Part shown: piece by piece, positions 43,563 to 51,998 of the stretch
Numbering within the stretch: position 1 is the first letter of the stretch
Layout of the letters: each line of letters opens with the position of its first letter
The notes under the pieces: generated by a model
Database searches by the model: none
Told to the model about the DNA's origin: nothing
What the model saw: the letters and a program-made list of their open reading frames with translations, nothing else
Translations under genes and position numbers: made by a program
Assembly: GCF_036014175.1 (NCBI RefSeq)
Contig: NZ_CP107917.1
Coordinates: 6,200,001 to 6,264,000, forward strand
Origin: Streptomyces sp. NBC_00443
GTDB taxonomy: Bacteria; Actinomycetota; Actinomycetes; Streptomycetales; Streptomycetaceae
Direction of reading: 5' to 3'
Length of the DNA stretch: 64,000 bases

Positions 43563-44465
43563 TCAGACGCCGACCTTGCCCGTGGCATCCCGGCTGGCCG
43601 GAATCGCGCACTCCGCCGGATCGCCTTCGGGGTGTGCCGCGGCCAGCGCGCGGGCCCTGCGGCGGGCCAGTGGCGTCGCCAGGGCGGTGAGCGCGATGAA
43701 CGCGCCGATGGTCAGCAGCACGATCGTCGCGCCGGGCGGGACGTCCTGGTAGTACGACGTGACCGTGCCGCCGATCGTCACCGTGACGCCGATCGCGACG
43801 GCGATCGCGAACGTCGCCGCGAAGCTCCGGGTGAGTTGCTGGGCGGCCGCCACCGGCACGACCATCAGCGCGCTGACCAGCAGCAGCCCGACCACGCGCA
43901 TTGCCACCGTCACGGTCACCGCCGCGGTGATCGCCGTCAGCAGGTTCAGGGCGCGCACCGGAAGGCCCGTGACCCGCGCGAACTCCTCGTCCTGGCTCAC
44001 CGCGAACAGCTGGCGGCGCAGGCCGAGGGTGACCAGCACCACGAACGCGGCGAGCAGGATGATCGCCGTCACGTCCGACTCGCTCACCGTGGAGAGGGAG
44101 CCGAAGAGGTACGACGTCAGGTTGGCGTTGGAGCCGCCCGGCGCGAGGTTGATCAACATCACGCCGCCGGCCATACCGCCGTAGAAGAGCATCGCGAGGG
44201 CGATGTCGCCGCGCGTCTTGCCGTACCAGCGGATCAGCTCCATCAGGACCGCGCCGAGGACGGAGACCAGCGTGGCCATCCACACCGGCGACCAGGACAG
44301 CAGGAAGCCGAGGCCGACGCCGGTCATCGCCACGTGGCCGATTCCGTCGCCCATCAGGGCCTGGCGGCGCTGGACGAGGTAGATCCCGACGGCCGGGGCG
44401 GTGATGCCGACCAGGACGGCGGCGAGCAGCGCCCGCTGCATGAAGTCGTAGTTCAGGAAGTCCAT
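43563..44465 (-). CDS. znuB: Zinc ABC transporter permease ZnuB
   Basis: The 300-residue permease of the ABC-3 class has eight or nine TM helices, the conserved early segment ALMGDGIGHVAMTGVGLGFLLS and the later ITAAVTVTVAMRVVGLLLVSAL. It carries zinc across the membrane with ZnuC and ZnuA. Its ATG overlaps the znuC stop (TGATG, one shared base). It is followed after 59 bp by zur. A position-independent clue to zinc is the co-transcribed Zur. Confidence 0.95.
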   Translation of the reverse strand: MDFLNYDFMQRALLAAVLVGITAPAVGIYLVQRRQALMGDGIGHVAMTGVGLGFLLSWSPVWMATLVSVLGAVLMELIRWYGKTRGDIALAMLFYGGMAGGVMLINLAPGGSNANLTSYLFGSLSTVSESDVTAIILLAAFVVLVTLGLRRQLFAVSQDEEFARVTGLPVRALNLLTAITAAVTVTVAMRVVGLLLVSALMVVPVAAAQQLTRSFAATFAIAVAIGVTVTIGGTVTSYYQDVPPGATIVLLTIGAFIALTALATPLARRRARALAAAHPEGDPAECAIPASRDATGKVGV

Positions 44466-45232
44466 CAGCTCAGCAGCCCCGTCCGGATCGGTTCGGCGTC
44501 GTGAGCCGCGTGCGGGTGTACGTGGTCGTGGCCGGGCAGCGCGTGCTGGCCGACGGCCTGCGGGGGCGGGCCGTCGTGTGTCACGCAGCCGTCGCGCAGG
44601 ACGACCGCCCGGTCGATCAGGGGCTCCAGCGGGCCGAGTTCGTGCAGGACCAGCAGGACCGTCGAGCCGGCGGCGACCTGCTTCCTGAGCGTCTGCGCGA
44701 GCACCTCCTGGCTGGCCAGGTCGACACCCGCCATCGGCTCGTCCATGATCAGCAGTTCGGGCTCGGAGGCCAGGGCGCGGGCGATCAGCACCCGCTGGTG
44801 CTGGCCGCCGGACAGGGCGCCCACCGAGTCCTTCACCCGGTCCGTCATGCCGACCAGATCCAGGGCGCGGCGTACGGCGGCGTGGTCGGCCTTGCGGAAG
44901 ACGCCGAAGCGGGTGCGCGACAGGCGGCCCGAGGAGACGACCTCGCCGACCGTGGCGGGCACGCCGCCCGCGGCCGTCGTGCGCTGCGGGACGTAGCCCA
45001 CCCGCGCCCAGTCGCGGAACCGGGCCCGCGGGGTGCCGAACAGCTCGATCTCGCCGGCGCTGACCGGCACCTGGCCGATGATGCTGCGCACGGCGGTCGA
45101 CTTGCCCGAGCCGTTGGCCCCGAGCAGGGCGACGACCTCACCGTGGCCCACGGTGAGGTCGATGCCGCGCAGGACGGGGCGCGAGCCCAGCTCGGCGCGG
45201 ACGCCGCGCAGCGATATGACGGGCTCGGTCAT
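44465..45232 (-). CDS. znuC: Zinc ABC transporter ATPase ZnuC
   Basis: The 255-residue ATPase has Walker A GANGSGKST, signature LSGGQHQRV, Walker B LLIMDEPMAGVD and switch His in LVLHEL. The C-terminal tail is His-rich (GQHALPGHDHVHPHAAHDAE), which fits a zinc-handling system. It starts 19 bp after znuA and shares one base with znuB. It powers uptake of zinc through ZnuB. Confidence 0.95.
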   Translation of the reverse strand: MTEPVISLRGVRAELGSRPVLRGIDLTVGHGEVVALLGANGSGKSTAVRSIIGQVPVSAGEIELFGTPRARFRDWARVGYVPQRTTAAGGVPATVGEVVSSGRLSRTRFGVFRKADHAAVRRALDLVGMTDRVKDSVGALSGGQHQRVLIARALASEPELLIMDEPMAGVDLASQEVLAQTLRKQVAAGSTVLLVLHELGPLEPLIDRAVVLRDGCVTHDGPPPQAVGQHALPGHDHVHPHAAHDAEPIRTGLLS

Positions 45233-45251
45233 GCCGTCCTCCGTAGGTTGG

Positions 45252-46217
45252 TCACTTGGCCCCCAGCGCGGTCTGCAGCGCCTTGAGGTTGGCCTCCATG
45301 ACCTGGAAGTAGTCGTCGCCCTTGGACTTGTCGGTGATGCCTTCCAGCGGATCGAGAACGTCCGTCTTGAGGCCCGCGTCGTCGGCGAGGGTCTTCGCGG
45401 TCTTGTCGGACACCAGTGTCTCGTAGAACACGGTGGTCACGCCGTCGGCCTTGGCCTCCGTCTGGAGCTCCTTGATCCGGGCCGGGCTGGGCTCGCTGTC
45501 CGGGTCGATGCCGGAGATGGCCTCCTGCGTGAGGCCGTAGCGCTCCGCGAAGTAGCCGAAGGACGCGTGGTTGGTGAAGAAGACCTTGGTCTTGGTGTCC
45601 TTGAGCCCGTCCGCGACCTGGGTGTTGAGCTCGTCGAGCTTCTTGACCAGCGCGTCGGTGTTCTTCTTGTAGTCGGCCGCGTGATCCGGGTCGGACTTCT
45701 CGAAGGCCGCGCCGACGCCCTTGGCGATCTCGGCGTACTTCACCGGGTCGAGCCAGACGTGCGGGTCGAGGGCGTGGCCCTCCTCCTCGGAGTGCTCCTC
45801 CTCGGCGTGCTCGCCCGCGTGCTCGTGCTCGACGTCGCCGTGGTCCTCCAGCTTGGTCAGCGAGGCGGCGTCGATCTTCGTGTCCAGGCCCGCCTGTCCG
45901 ATGGCCTCGTCGACGGACGGCTGGAGGCCCTTGAGGTAGAGCGCCGCGTCGGAGTCCTCCAGCTGGGCCCGCTGCTGTGCGCTGATCTCCAGGTCGTGCG
46001 GCTCCTGGCCGGGTTCGGTCAGACTGGAGACGTTCACGTGGTCGCCGCCGATCTGCTCGGCGAGGAAGGCCATGGGGTAGAACGACGCGACGACGTCGAA
46101 CTTGTCCGTGTTGCCCGCGGCCGCGCTGTCCGAGGAGCAGGCGGAGAGCGTGCCGATACCGAGAGCGGTGACGGCCGCCAGCGCAAGCCCGGATATGTGA
46201 TGTCGTCGTACGTTCAT
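45252..46217 (-). CDS. znuA: Zinc-binding lipoprotein ZnuA
   Basis: The 321-residue cluster 9 binding protein (start chosen at ATG 46217; an ATG nine bases earlier is possible) has a lipoprotein signal with lipobox LSAC. A His/Glu-rich loop (residues about 130-150: HGDVEHEHAGEHAEEEHSEE) is typical of zinc-specific members. Ligand positions include SFYPM..., HDLE, DPHVWLDP and FFTNHASFGY. It is first in the znuACB-zur operon and preceded by two Zur-box-like sites that overlap its start, so it should be repressed when zinc is plentiful. Confidence 0.95.
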   Translation of the reverse strand: MNVRRHHISGLALAAVTALGIGTLSACSSDSAAAGNTDKFDVVASFYPMAFLAEQIGGDHVNVSSLTEPGQEPHDLEISAQQRAQLEDSDAALYLKGLQPSVDEAIGQAGLDTKIDAASLTKLEDHGDVEHEHAGEHAEEEHSEEEGHALDPHVWLDPVKYAEIAKGVGAAFEKSDPDHAADYKKNTDALVKKLDELNTQVADGLKDTKTKVFFTNHASFGYFAERYGLTQEAISGIDPDSEPSPARIKELQTEAKADGVTTVFYETLVSDKTAKTLADDAGLKTDVLDPLEGITDKSKGDDYFQVMEANLKALQTALGAK

Positions 46218-46253
46218 GACAGTCATTTTCAGCAAAGGTGGAAACGATTGTCA
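46217..46253 (-). promoter_or_regulatory. Tandem Zur boxes at the znuA start
   Basis: Two sites match the Streptomyces Zur consensus TGAAAATGATTTTCA at about 12 of 15 positions each: TGGAAACGATTGTCA at 46239-46253 and TGACAGTCATTTTCA at 46217-46231. Centres are 22 bp apart, two helical turns. On the gene strand TTGACA (46254-46249) could be the -35 element, lying in the upstream box. The downstream box reaches the start codon. Confidence 0.7.
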
Positions 46254-46379
46254 ACAAGCGTGAGGGGCTGTCCACAGAGGGCTACCGATTTGGTTGAGGG
46301 GGAGGCCCCGCCGGTACCCTGAAGCATTCGCTGTGAAGCGCCTCGCTTCGTCGCCCGTCGTCGTAATGAAGAGAGCACC

Positions 46380-47762
46380 GTGGCCGCCGACAAGATCGAC
46401 ACCATCGTCAGCCTGAGCAAGCGCCGTGGCTTCGTATTTCCCTGCAGTGAGATCTACGGCGGTCAGCGTGCCGCATGGGATTACGGGCCGCTGGGTGTCG
46501 AGCTCAAGGAGAACCTCAAGCGCCAGTGGTGGCGCTACATGGTGACGTCGCGCGAGGACGTGGTCGGTATCGACTCGTCCGTGATCCTGGCCCCCGAGGT
46601 CTGGGTCGCCTCCGGCCACGTCGCCACTTTCACGGACCCGCTCACCGAGTGCACCTCCTGCCACAAGCGGTTCCGCGCGGACCACCTGGAGGAGGCGTAC
46701 GAGGAGAAGAAGGGCCGCACCCCGGAGAACGGCCTCGCCGACATCAACTGCCCCAACTGCGGCAACAAGGGCCAGTTCACCGAGCCCAAGCAGTTCTCGG
46801 GTCTGCTGTCGACGCACCTCGGCCCGACCCAGGACTCCGGCTCGATCGCCTACCTGCGCCCCGAGACCGCCCAGGGCATCTTCACCAACTTCGGTCAGGT
46901 GCAGACCACCTCGCGCCGCAAGCCGCCGTTCGGCATCGCGCAGATGGGCAAGTCCTTCCGCAACGAGATCACGCCCGGCAACTTCATCTTCCGCACCCGC
47001 GAGTTCGAGCAGATGGAGATGGAGTTCTTCGTCAAGCCGGGCGAGGACGAGAAGTGGCAGGAGTACTGGATGCAGGAGCGCTGGAACTGGTACACCGGCC
47101 TGGGTCTCCGTGAGGAGAACATGCGCTGGTACGACCACCCGGCGGAGAAGCTCTCCCACTACTCCAAGCGCACCGCCGACATCGAGTACCGCTTCTCGTT
47201 CGGCGGCAGCGAGTGGGGCGAGCTGGAGGGCGTCGCCAACCGCACCGACTACGACCTGAACGCCCACTCCAAGGCTTCCGGCCAGGACCTCTCCTACTTC
47301 GACCAGGAGGCCGGCGAGCGCTGGACGCCGTACGTCATCGAGCCCGCGGCCGGTGTCGGCCGCGCGATGCTGGCGTTCCTGCTCGACGCGTACGTCGAGG
47401 ACGAGGCGCCGAACGCCAAGGGCAAGATGGAGAAGCGGACGGTGCTGCGGCTCGACCCGCGTCTGGCGCCGGTGAAGGTCGCGGTGCTGCCGCTCTCGCG
47501 CAACCCGGAGCTGTCCCCGAAGGCCAAGGGCCTCGCCCAGGCGCTGCGGCAGAACTGGAACATCGAGTTCGACGACGCCGGTGCGATCGGGCGTCGCTAC
47601 CGCCGCCAGGACGAGATCGGTACGCCGTACTGCGTGACCGTCGACTTCGACACGCTGGACGACAACGCGGTCACGGTGCGCGAGCGGGACTCGATGAAGC
47701 AGGAGCGCGTGTCGCTGGACCAGATCGAGGGGTACCTGGCTGCGCGGCTCGTCGGCTGCTAG
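46380..47762 (+). CDS. glyS: Glycine-tRNA ligase (single-chain, alpha2 type)
   Basis: The 460-residue class II synthetase charges tRNA-Gly. It is the eukaryote/actinobacteria-type homodimer, not the alpha2beta2 form. Class II motif 1 lies near YGPLGVELKENLKRQWW, motif 2 near KSFRNEITPGNFIFRTREFEQME and motif 3 near IEPAAGVGRAMLAFL. An insertion with CTSCHKRF and CPNCGNKG forms a zinc site. The C-terminal anticodon-binding domain is complete. GTG start. It is divergent from the znu operon. Confidence 0.97.
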   Translation: MAADKIDTIVSLSKRRGFVFPCSEIYGGQRAAWDYGPLGVELKENLKRQWWRYMVTSREDVVGIDSSVILAPEVWVASGHVATFTDPLTECTSCHKRFRADHLEEAYEEKKGRTPENGLADINCPNCGNKGQFTEPKQFSGLLSTHLGPTQDSGSIAYLRPETAQGIFTNFGQVQTTSRRKPPFGIAQMGKSFRNEITPGNFIFRTREFEQMEMEFFVKPGEDEKWQEYWMQERWNWYTGLGLREENMRWYDHPAEKLSHYSKRTADIEYRFSFGGSEWGELEGVANRTDYDLNAHSKASGQDLSYFDQEAGERWTPYVIEPAAGVGRAMLAFLLDAYVEDEAPNAKGKMEKRTVLRLDPRLAPVKVAVLPLSRNPELSPKAKGLAQALRQNWNIEFDDAGAIGRRYRRQDEIGTPYCVTVDFDTLDDNAVTVRERDSMKQERVSLDQIEGYLAARLVGC

Positions 47763-47827
47763 GCGGTGCCAGGTCGCTGAGCGGGGCTGCGTCTGCCTTG
47801 CTCGGGTGATTCGCCGGCCGCGGGTTC

Positions 47828-47880
47828 GTTGTGGCTTGTCGCGCAGTTCCCCGCGCCCCTTGGGTGGGTGCGGGGAACTC
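47828..47880. repeat. Dispersed intergenic repeat, copy 3
   Basis: The core GTGGCTTGTCGCGCAGTTCC continues into CCGCGCCCCTTGGGTGGG and a closing GCGGGGAACT, which pairs with AGTTCCCCGC as a 10-bp stem. It follows glyS and may serve as its terminator. The rest of the 206-bp gap (47763-47968) is GC-rich with no gene. Confidence 0.7.
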
Positions 47881-47968
47881 GGCGTTTATGGGGCGCGGGG
47901 ATTGGTCCTCTTTGGGCGCGGGCGATTGGACCTGTTGGCGGGGTGCCCGTGGGCGGAGGGTGGCCGGC

Positions 47969-48580
47969 ATGAGTATCGCCTTCTTGCTGACCACTCTCGT
48001 TGTCGTCGCCACTCCTGGCACCGGTGTCGTCTACACCCTTGCCGCCGGGCTCTCCCGCGGGCGGCGGGCCAGTGTCGTCGCCGCGCTCGGGTGCACGCTC
48101 GGGATCGTGCCGCATGTGCTGGCCACGGTGACCGGTCTGGCGGCGCTGCTGAATGCCAGTGCCGCTGCCTTCCAGGTCCTCAAGTACGCCGGTGTCGCCT
48201 ATCTCCTCTACATGGCGTGGGCGACCGTGCGGGACAAGGACGCCATCGCCGTCGAGGAGGGCACCACCCTGGACTCGGCGCGGCAGGTGGTCGTCCGGGC
48301 CGTGCTGATCAACATCCTCAATCCGAAGCTGACGATCTTCTTCTTCGCGTTCCTGCCGCAGTTCGTGAGCCCGCACGAGCCGCACGCGCTGATCCGGATG
48401 CTGGCGTTGAGCGGGGTGTTCATGCTGGCGACGTTCCTGGTCTTCGCGGCGTACGGCGTCCTGGCCGCGTCCGTGCGCAGCCACGTCACCTCCCGGCCGA
48501 GGGTGATGACGTGGCTGCGGCGGAGCTTCGCGGGGTCGTTCGTGGCGCTGGGGGCGAAGCTCGCCCTCACGACCAAGTGA
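47969..48580 (+). CDS. LysE/RhtB-family exporter
   Basis: The 203-residue integral membrane protein has about six TM helices, the early TPGTGVVYTLAAGLSRGRR segment with the conserved G-R residues, and the ILNPKLTIFFFAFLPQFV helix typical of amino-acid exporters of the LysE/RhtB family. The start is ATG with GGAGGG ahead. It is probably a homoserine/threonine or other amino-acid exporter. It is convergent with the chitinase gene, 3 bp apart. The substrate is not readable. Confidence 0.9.
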   Translation: MSIAFLLTTLVVVATPGTGVVYTLAAGLSRGRRASVVAALGCTLGIVPHVLATVTGLAALLNASAAAFQVLKYAGVAYLLYMAWATVRDKDAIAVEEGTTLDSARQVVVRAVLINILNPKLTIFFFAFLPQFVSPHEPHALIRMLALSGVFMLATFLVFAAYGVLAASVRSHVTSRPRVMTWLRRSFAGSFVALGAKLALTTK

Positions 48581-48583
48581 GCC

Positions 48584-49630
48584 TCAACGGCCCTGCAGGG
48601 ACTTCACGTTGTCGCCGAACGTCCAGTTCTTCGAGCCGTCCCAGTTGAGCGACCAGGTCATCAGGCCCTTGAGGGACGTGCCGTAGTGGCGCCAGGCCTG
48701 GGCGACCAGGGACGGGGACATGTAGCCGCCGCCCGCGCCGGACTGGGCGGGCAGGCCGGGGACCTGCTTGTCGTACGGGACCTTGATGGTCGTGCCCTGG
48801 ATGACCAGGCCCTTGTTGAGGCAGTCGGTCTGGGCGGTGAAGCCCTGGACGGTGCCGGCGGAGTAGGAGTCGCCGGAGCAGCCGTACATGCTGCCGTTGT
48901 AGTACTGCATGTTCAGCCACCACAGGCGGCCGTTGTCGGCGTACTTCTTGATGACCGGCAGGTAGGCGCCCCAGATCGAGCCGTAGGTGACGCTGCCGCC
49001 GGTGACGTAGGCCGTCTCGGGGGCCATGGTGAGGCCGAAGTTGGACGGCATCCGGGCCAGCACCCCGTCGATGATGCGGATCAAGTTGGCCTGTGAGGTG
49101 GAGAGTTGGCTGATGTTGCCGCTGCCGACCAGGCCCGTCTCGATGTCTATGTCGATGCCGTCGAAGTTGTACTTCTTCAGGATCGGGACGATCGTCGCGA
49201 CGAATCGGTCCGCCACGGCGGTCGAGCTGAGGTCGATGCCGGCCGTCGCGCCGCCGATCGACAGCAGGAGCGTCTGACCCGACGCCTTCGCCGCGCACAT
49301 CTCGGCGGGCGTCGCCACCTTCACGCCCGTGTCCATGCCGTCCTCCCAGAGCGCGGTGCCGTCGGAGCGGATGACCGGAAAGGCCGCGTTGATCACGTTG
49401 TAGCCGTGGGCCGCGATACGGGAGTCGGTGATCGGGGTCCAGCCGAAGGGCGGGTGGACGCCGTTGGCGGCGCCGTCCCAGTTCTCCCAGTAGCCCTGGA
49501 GGACCTTTCCGGACGGCTTCGACTTCACGGCACAGGTGTCGGCGGCCGAGGCAGGGGTTGCTACGGGGAGCTGAGGCAGACAGGCGGTCGCCAGGGCGGT
49601 GGCGAGCAGGCGCAGGGCGCGGCGGAGCAT
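48584..49630 (-). CDS. Secreted GH18 chitinase
   Basis: The 348-residue protein (start at ATG 49630, preceded by GGGAGG; the frame is open to 49672) has a signal peptide ending near SAA. A GH18 barrel follows with the catalytic motif FDGIDIDIET (DxxDxDxE; the Glu is the acid). Other conserved parts are LQGYWENWDGAANGV at the first strand and the WSLNWDGSKNW ending. No separate chitin-binding domain is present. Two DasR-like sites in the promoter put it under GlcNAc control. It should cut chitin outside the cell. Confidence 0.94.
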   Translation of the reverse strand: MLRRALRLLATALATACLPQLPVATPASAADTCAVKSKPSGKVLQGYWENWDGAANGVHPPFGWTPITDSRIAAHGYNVINAAFPVIRSDGTALWEDGMDTGVKVATPAEMCAAKASGQTLLLSIGGATAGIDLSSTAVADRFVATIVPILKKYNFDGIDIDIETGLVGSGNISQLSTSQANLIRIIDGVLARMPSNFGLTMAPETAYVTGGSVTYGSIWGAYLPVIKKYADNGRLWWLNMQYYNGSMYGCSGDSYSAGTVQGFTAQTDCLNKGLVIQGTTIKVPYDKQVPGLPAQSGAGGGYMSPSLVAQAWRHYGTSLKGLMTWSLNWDGSKNWTFGDNVKSLQGR

Positions 49631-49683
49631 ACGGGGCCTCCCGGTGGGGGTGCGGTGAGGTGTCGTAGGCATGACAGTGCTCG

Positions 49684-49716
49684 TGGTCCAGACCTCCCGT
49701 CAATAGGTCTGGACCA
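49684..49716. promoter_or_regulatory. Paired DasR-responsive (dre) sites of the chitinase promoter
   Basis: TGGTCCAGACCT (49684-49695) and its exact reverse complement AGGTCTGGACCA (49705-49716) flank a 9-bp spacer. Each matches the DasR consensus core TGGTCTAGACCA with one or two mismatches. The 12-bp sequence is the one known as a direct repeat in Streptomyces chitinase promoters; here the pair is inverted, with centres 21 bp apart. Confidence 0.75.
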
Positions 49717-49737
49717 TTCTGGAGCCTCTCTTGCAGA

Positions 49738-49780
49738 TATGGAGTGACAGGTATGGAGTGACAGATATTGAAATCTGTCA
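49738..49780 (+). promoter_or_regulatory. Direct and inverted repeats before the aldo/keto reductase gene
   Basis: TATGGAGTGACAG occurs twice (49738-49750 and 49752-49764; period 14 bp). The second copy runs into the palindrome TGACAGAT-N6-ATCTGTCA (49759-49780), which has perfect 8-bp arms. It ends 24 bp before the chosen start. It is a candidate operator for the TetR-type regulator encoded downstream. Confidence 0.6.
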
Positions 49781-49803
49781 GCTGTTAGGGCAGGGTGGAT
49801 GAC

Positions 49804-50811
49804 ATGACGATGCAAACCCGCTCCCTCGGAACCACCGGACCCCAGGTCTCCGCCCTAGGCCTCGGCTGCATGGGCATGTCCGCGCTGTACGGCGACGCGG
49901 ACCGGGCCGAGTCGATCGCCACCGTGCACGCCGCCCTGGAGGCCGGCGTGACCCTGCTCGACACCGGCGACTTCTACGGCATGGGCCACAACGAGATGCT
50001 GATCGGCGAGGCCCTGCGCGCCGCGCCCGCCGGCCTGCGCGAACAGGCCCTGGTCAGCGTGAAGTTCGGCGCGCTGCGCGACCCGGACGGCGGCTGGGTC
50101 GGTTACGACGGCCGACCCGCCGCCGTGAAGAACTTCGCCGCGTACTCGCTGCAGCGGCTCGGCGTGGACCACATCGACGTGTACCGGATCGCCCGGCTCG
50201 ATCCCGACGTACCGATCGAGGAGACGGTCGGCGCGATCGCGGAACTGATCGAGAAGGGGTACGTGCGGCATGTGGGCCTCAGCGAGGTCGGCGCCGAGAC
50301 GATCCGCCGGGCCGCGGCCACCGCGCCGATCACCGACCTGCAGATCGAGTACTCCCTGATCTCCCGCGGCATCGAGAAGTCGGTCCTGCCGACCACTCGT
50401 GAGCTGGGGATCTCCGTCACCGCGTACGGCGTGCTGTCCCGAGGCCTGATCTCCGGCCACTTCGCCCCGGGCCGGCAGCTCGCCGCGAACGACTTCCGCG
50501 CCCACTCGCCGCGCTTTCAGGGCGAGAACCTCCAGCACAACCTGACCTTGGTCGAGGCGCTGCGGAAGATCGCCGACCAGAAGGGCGTCTCCGTCGCCCA
50601 GATCGCCATCGCCTGGGTGCTCTCCCGCGGCGACGACATCGTGCCGCTCGTCGGCGCCCGCACCCGGGAGCGGCTCGCCGAGTCACTGGGAGCGCTGGAC
50701 CTCACGCTGGACGCGGCCGACCTGACGGCGATCGAGGAGGCGGTGCCGGCGGACGCGGCGGCGGGCGACCGCTACCCGGCCGCGCAGATGGCGCACCTGG
50801 GCAGCAAGTAG
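49804..50811 (+). CDS. Aldo/keto reductase
   Basis: The 335-residue TIM-barrel oxidoreductase has the AKR tetrad Asp and Tyr in LLDTGDFYG and Lys in VSVKFG. The position of the usual tetrad His reads VYRIARLD, so His is replaced, as in a subgroup of bacterial AKRs. The NADPH site at the C-terminus is VPLVGARTRERLAESLGAL. The start may also be GTG 49795. It is followed 41 bp later by a TetR regulator on the same strand. The substrate is unknown. Confidence 0.9.
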   Translation: MTMQTRSLGTTGPQVSALGLGCMGMSALYGDADRAESIATVHAALEAGVTLLDTGDFYGMGHNEMLIGEALRAAPAGLREQALVSVKFGALRDPDGGWVGYDGRPAAVKNFAAYSLQRLGVDHIDVYRIARLDPDVPIEETVGAIAELIEKGYVRHVGLSEVGAETIRRAAATAPITDLQIEYSLISRGIEKSVLPTTRELGISVTAYGVLSRGLISGHFAPGRQLAANDFRAHSPRFQGENLQHNLTLVEALRKIADQKGVSVAQIAIAWVLSRGDDIVPLVGARTRERLAESLGALDLTLDAADLTAIEEAVPADAAAGDRYPAAQMAHLGSK

Positions 50812-50852
50812 TGGCCCCGGCGCCGGGTCCTGGGCCAGGTACGGTCTAGGAC

Positions 50853-51452
50853 ATGTCGCAGACGCCCACGACCCTGACCGCCGAGCGCATCCTCGAAGCC
50901 ACCGAGGAGGTGCTGCGCCGCCACGGCCCGGCCAAGGCCACCGTGGTCGACGTGGCCCGCGCGCTCGGCGTCAGCCATGGCAGCGTCTACCGGCACTTCC
51001 GTACGAAGGCGGCGCTGCGGGAGGCGGTGACGAAGAGGTGGCTGGACCGGACGACGGAGCTCCTGGCCGCCATCGTCGCCGCCCCGGACCTGGACCCGGA
51101 GACCCGGGTGCGTGAGTGGCTCGCGGCGCTGTTTGCCGCCAAGCGCCGCAAGGCGTTCGACGACCCGGAGCTCTTCGCCACCTACTCGGTGCTGACCACC
51201 GAGACCGTCGAGACGGTCGTCGGCGAGCACATCGCCGAGCTGACCGGCCAGTTGACCGAGATCGTGCGCGCGGGCGCCGACGCGGGCACCTTCACCGTGG
51301 AGGACCCCGCCACCACGGCTCTCGCCCTCTTCCGGGCCACCGACCGCTTCCACGACCCGCACTACGCCGGCGAGTGGGTACGGCCCGGTGTGGACGGGGA
51401 GTTCGAGGCCGTGGTGGACCTGCTGATCCGGGGACTGCGGGCGCGCGGCTGA
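50853..51452 (+). CDS. TetR/AcrR-family regulator
   Basis: The 199-residue repressor has the TetR HTH at the N-terminus (residues about 7-55: AERILEATEEVLRRHG, KATVVDVARALGVSHGSVYRHFRTK in parts). The helical ligand domain follows the TetR_C pattern of the YjdC/AcrR type. It lies directly after the aldo/keto reductase gene and probably shares its transcript. The palindrome upstream of that gene is a good candidate for its operator. Confidence 0.92.
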   Translation: MSQTPTTLTAERILEATEEVLRRHGPAKATVVDVARALGVSHGSVYRHFRTKAALREAVTKRWLDRTTELLAAIVAAPDLDPETRVREWLAALFAAKRRKAFDDPELFATYSVLTTETVETVVGEHIAELTGQLTEIVRAGADAGTFTVEDPATTALALFRATDRFHDPHYAGEWVRPGVDGEFEAVVDLLIRGLRARG

Positions 51453-51456
51453 GCCG

Positions 51457-51675
51457 TCACAGGCCCGGTTGGTTGCCTCCCGGGTCCACGGTCGCCTGGT
51501 GTGCCTCCGCCAGGTGTTCCTCCGCCTTCAGCCAGGGCAGGAACTGCGTGCTCTTGCGCCAGCCGCAGGTGTCGCATCTGATCGAGCGCTGCGCGCCTTT
51601 GCGCTGTACTCGCACGACGTGCTCGCGCCCGTGGTGGTCCCAGCGGCTCACCTTGCTCTGGTTGATCTCCAGCAT
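51457..51675 (-). CDS. Small zinc-ribbon-like protein
   Basis: The 72-residue protein is read from ATG 51675; the frame stays open further upstream without a good start. It begins MLEINQSKVSRWDHHGREHV and has CDTCGW plus downstream His residues (EEHLAEAHQ), a likely CCHH zinc site. A basic stretch (RVQRKGAQRSIR) would suit nucleic-acid binding. Similar short proteins are common in Streptomyces but unstudied. It is convergent with the TetR gene, 4 bp apart. Confidence 0.7.
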   Translation of the reverse strand: MLEINQSKVSRWDHHGREHVVRVQRKGAQRSIRCDTCGWRKSTQFLPWLKAEEHLAEAHQATVDPGGNQPGL

Positions 51676-51810
51676 GACGCCTCCAGCGTCCCGGGACATC
51701 GAGTCTGCGTGCGCGCCCTCGCGCAGCAAGGAGTGTGCAGCAAGACCAACATCAACAGGGACACTTTCCCGGTGCGTTGACCAACCTGTGGCCACACCCT
51801 CACAACTCGC

Positions 51811-51993
51811 TCAGCCGATCGTGCGCGGCAGACGCAGGCTGAGCAGGCCTGTCAGCACCACTCCGGCCAACTGGACCAGGAGCGTGGTGACCAGGGCGTC
51901 GCCCATGCCCACCGTGGCGGCCAGGGAGAGAAAGAGGGTGCCCAGCGTTGCCACACCCAGGGCCAGCGACGCCTGCTGGGTCGTGATCATCAC
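51811..51993 (-). pseudogene. C-terminal remnant of an MFS drug exporter
   Basis: The 60-codon frame encodes only the last two TM helices of an EmrB/QacA-type exporter: TQQASLALGVATLGTLFLSL and DALVTTLLVQLAGVVLTGLL, then RLPRTIG. A full exporter has about 480 residues. Its 5' side is replaced by the TnpB-like element that begins a few bases away. It probably was the partner of the XRE regulator fragment at 53463, on the other side of that element. Confidence 0.7.
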
Positions 51994-51998
51994 CGTTC

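Noticed and set aside
51457..51795. Longer form of the small zinc-ribbon protein starting at 51795
   Set aside because: The first 40 residues of that form look random and lack a ribosome binding site. ATG 51675 gives a compact protein matching a known Streptomyces type.
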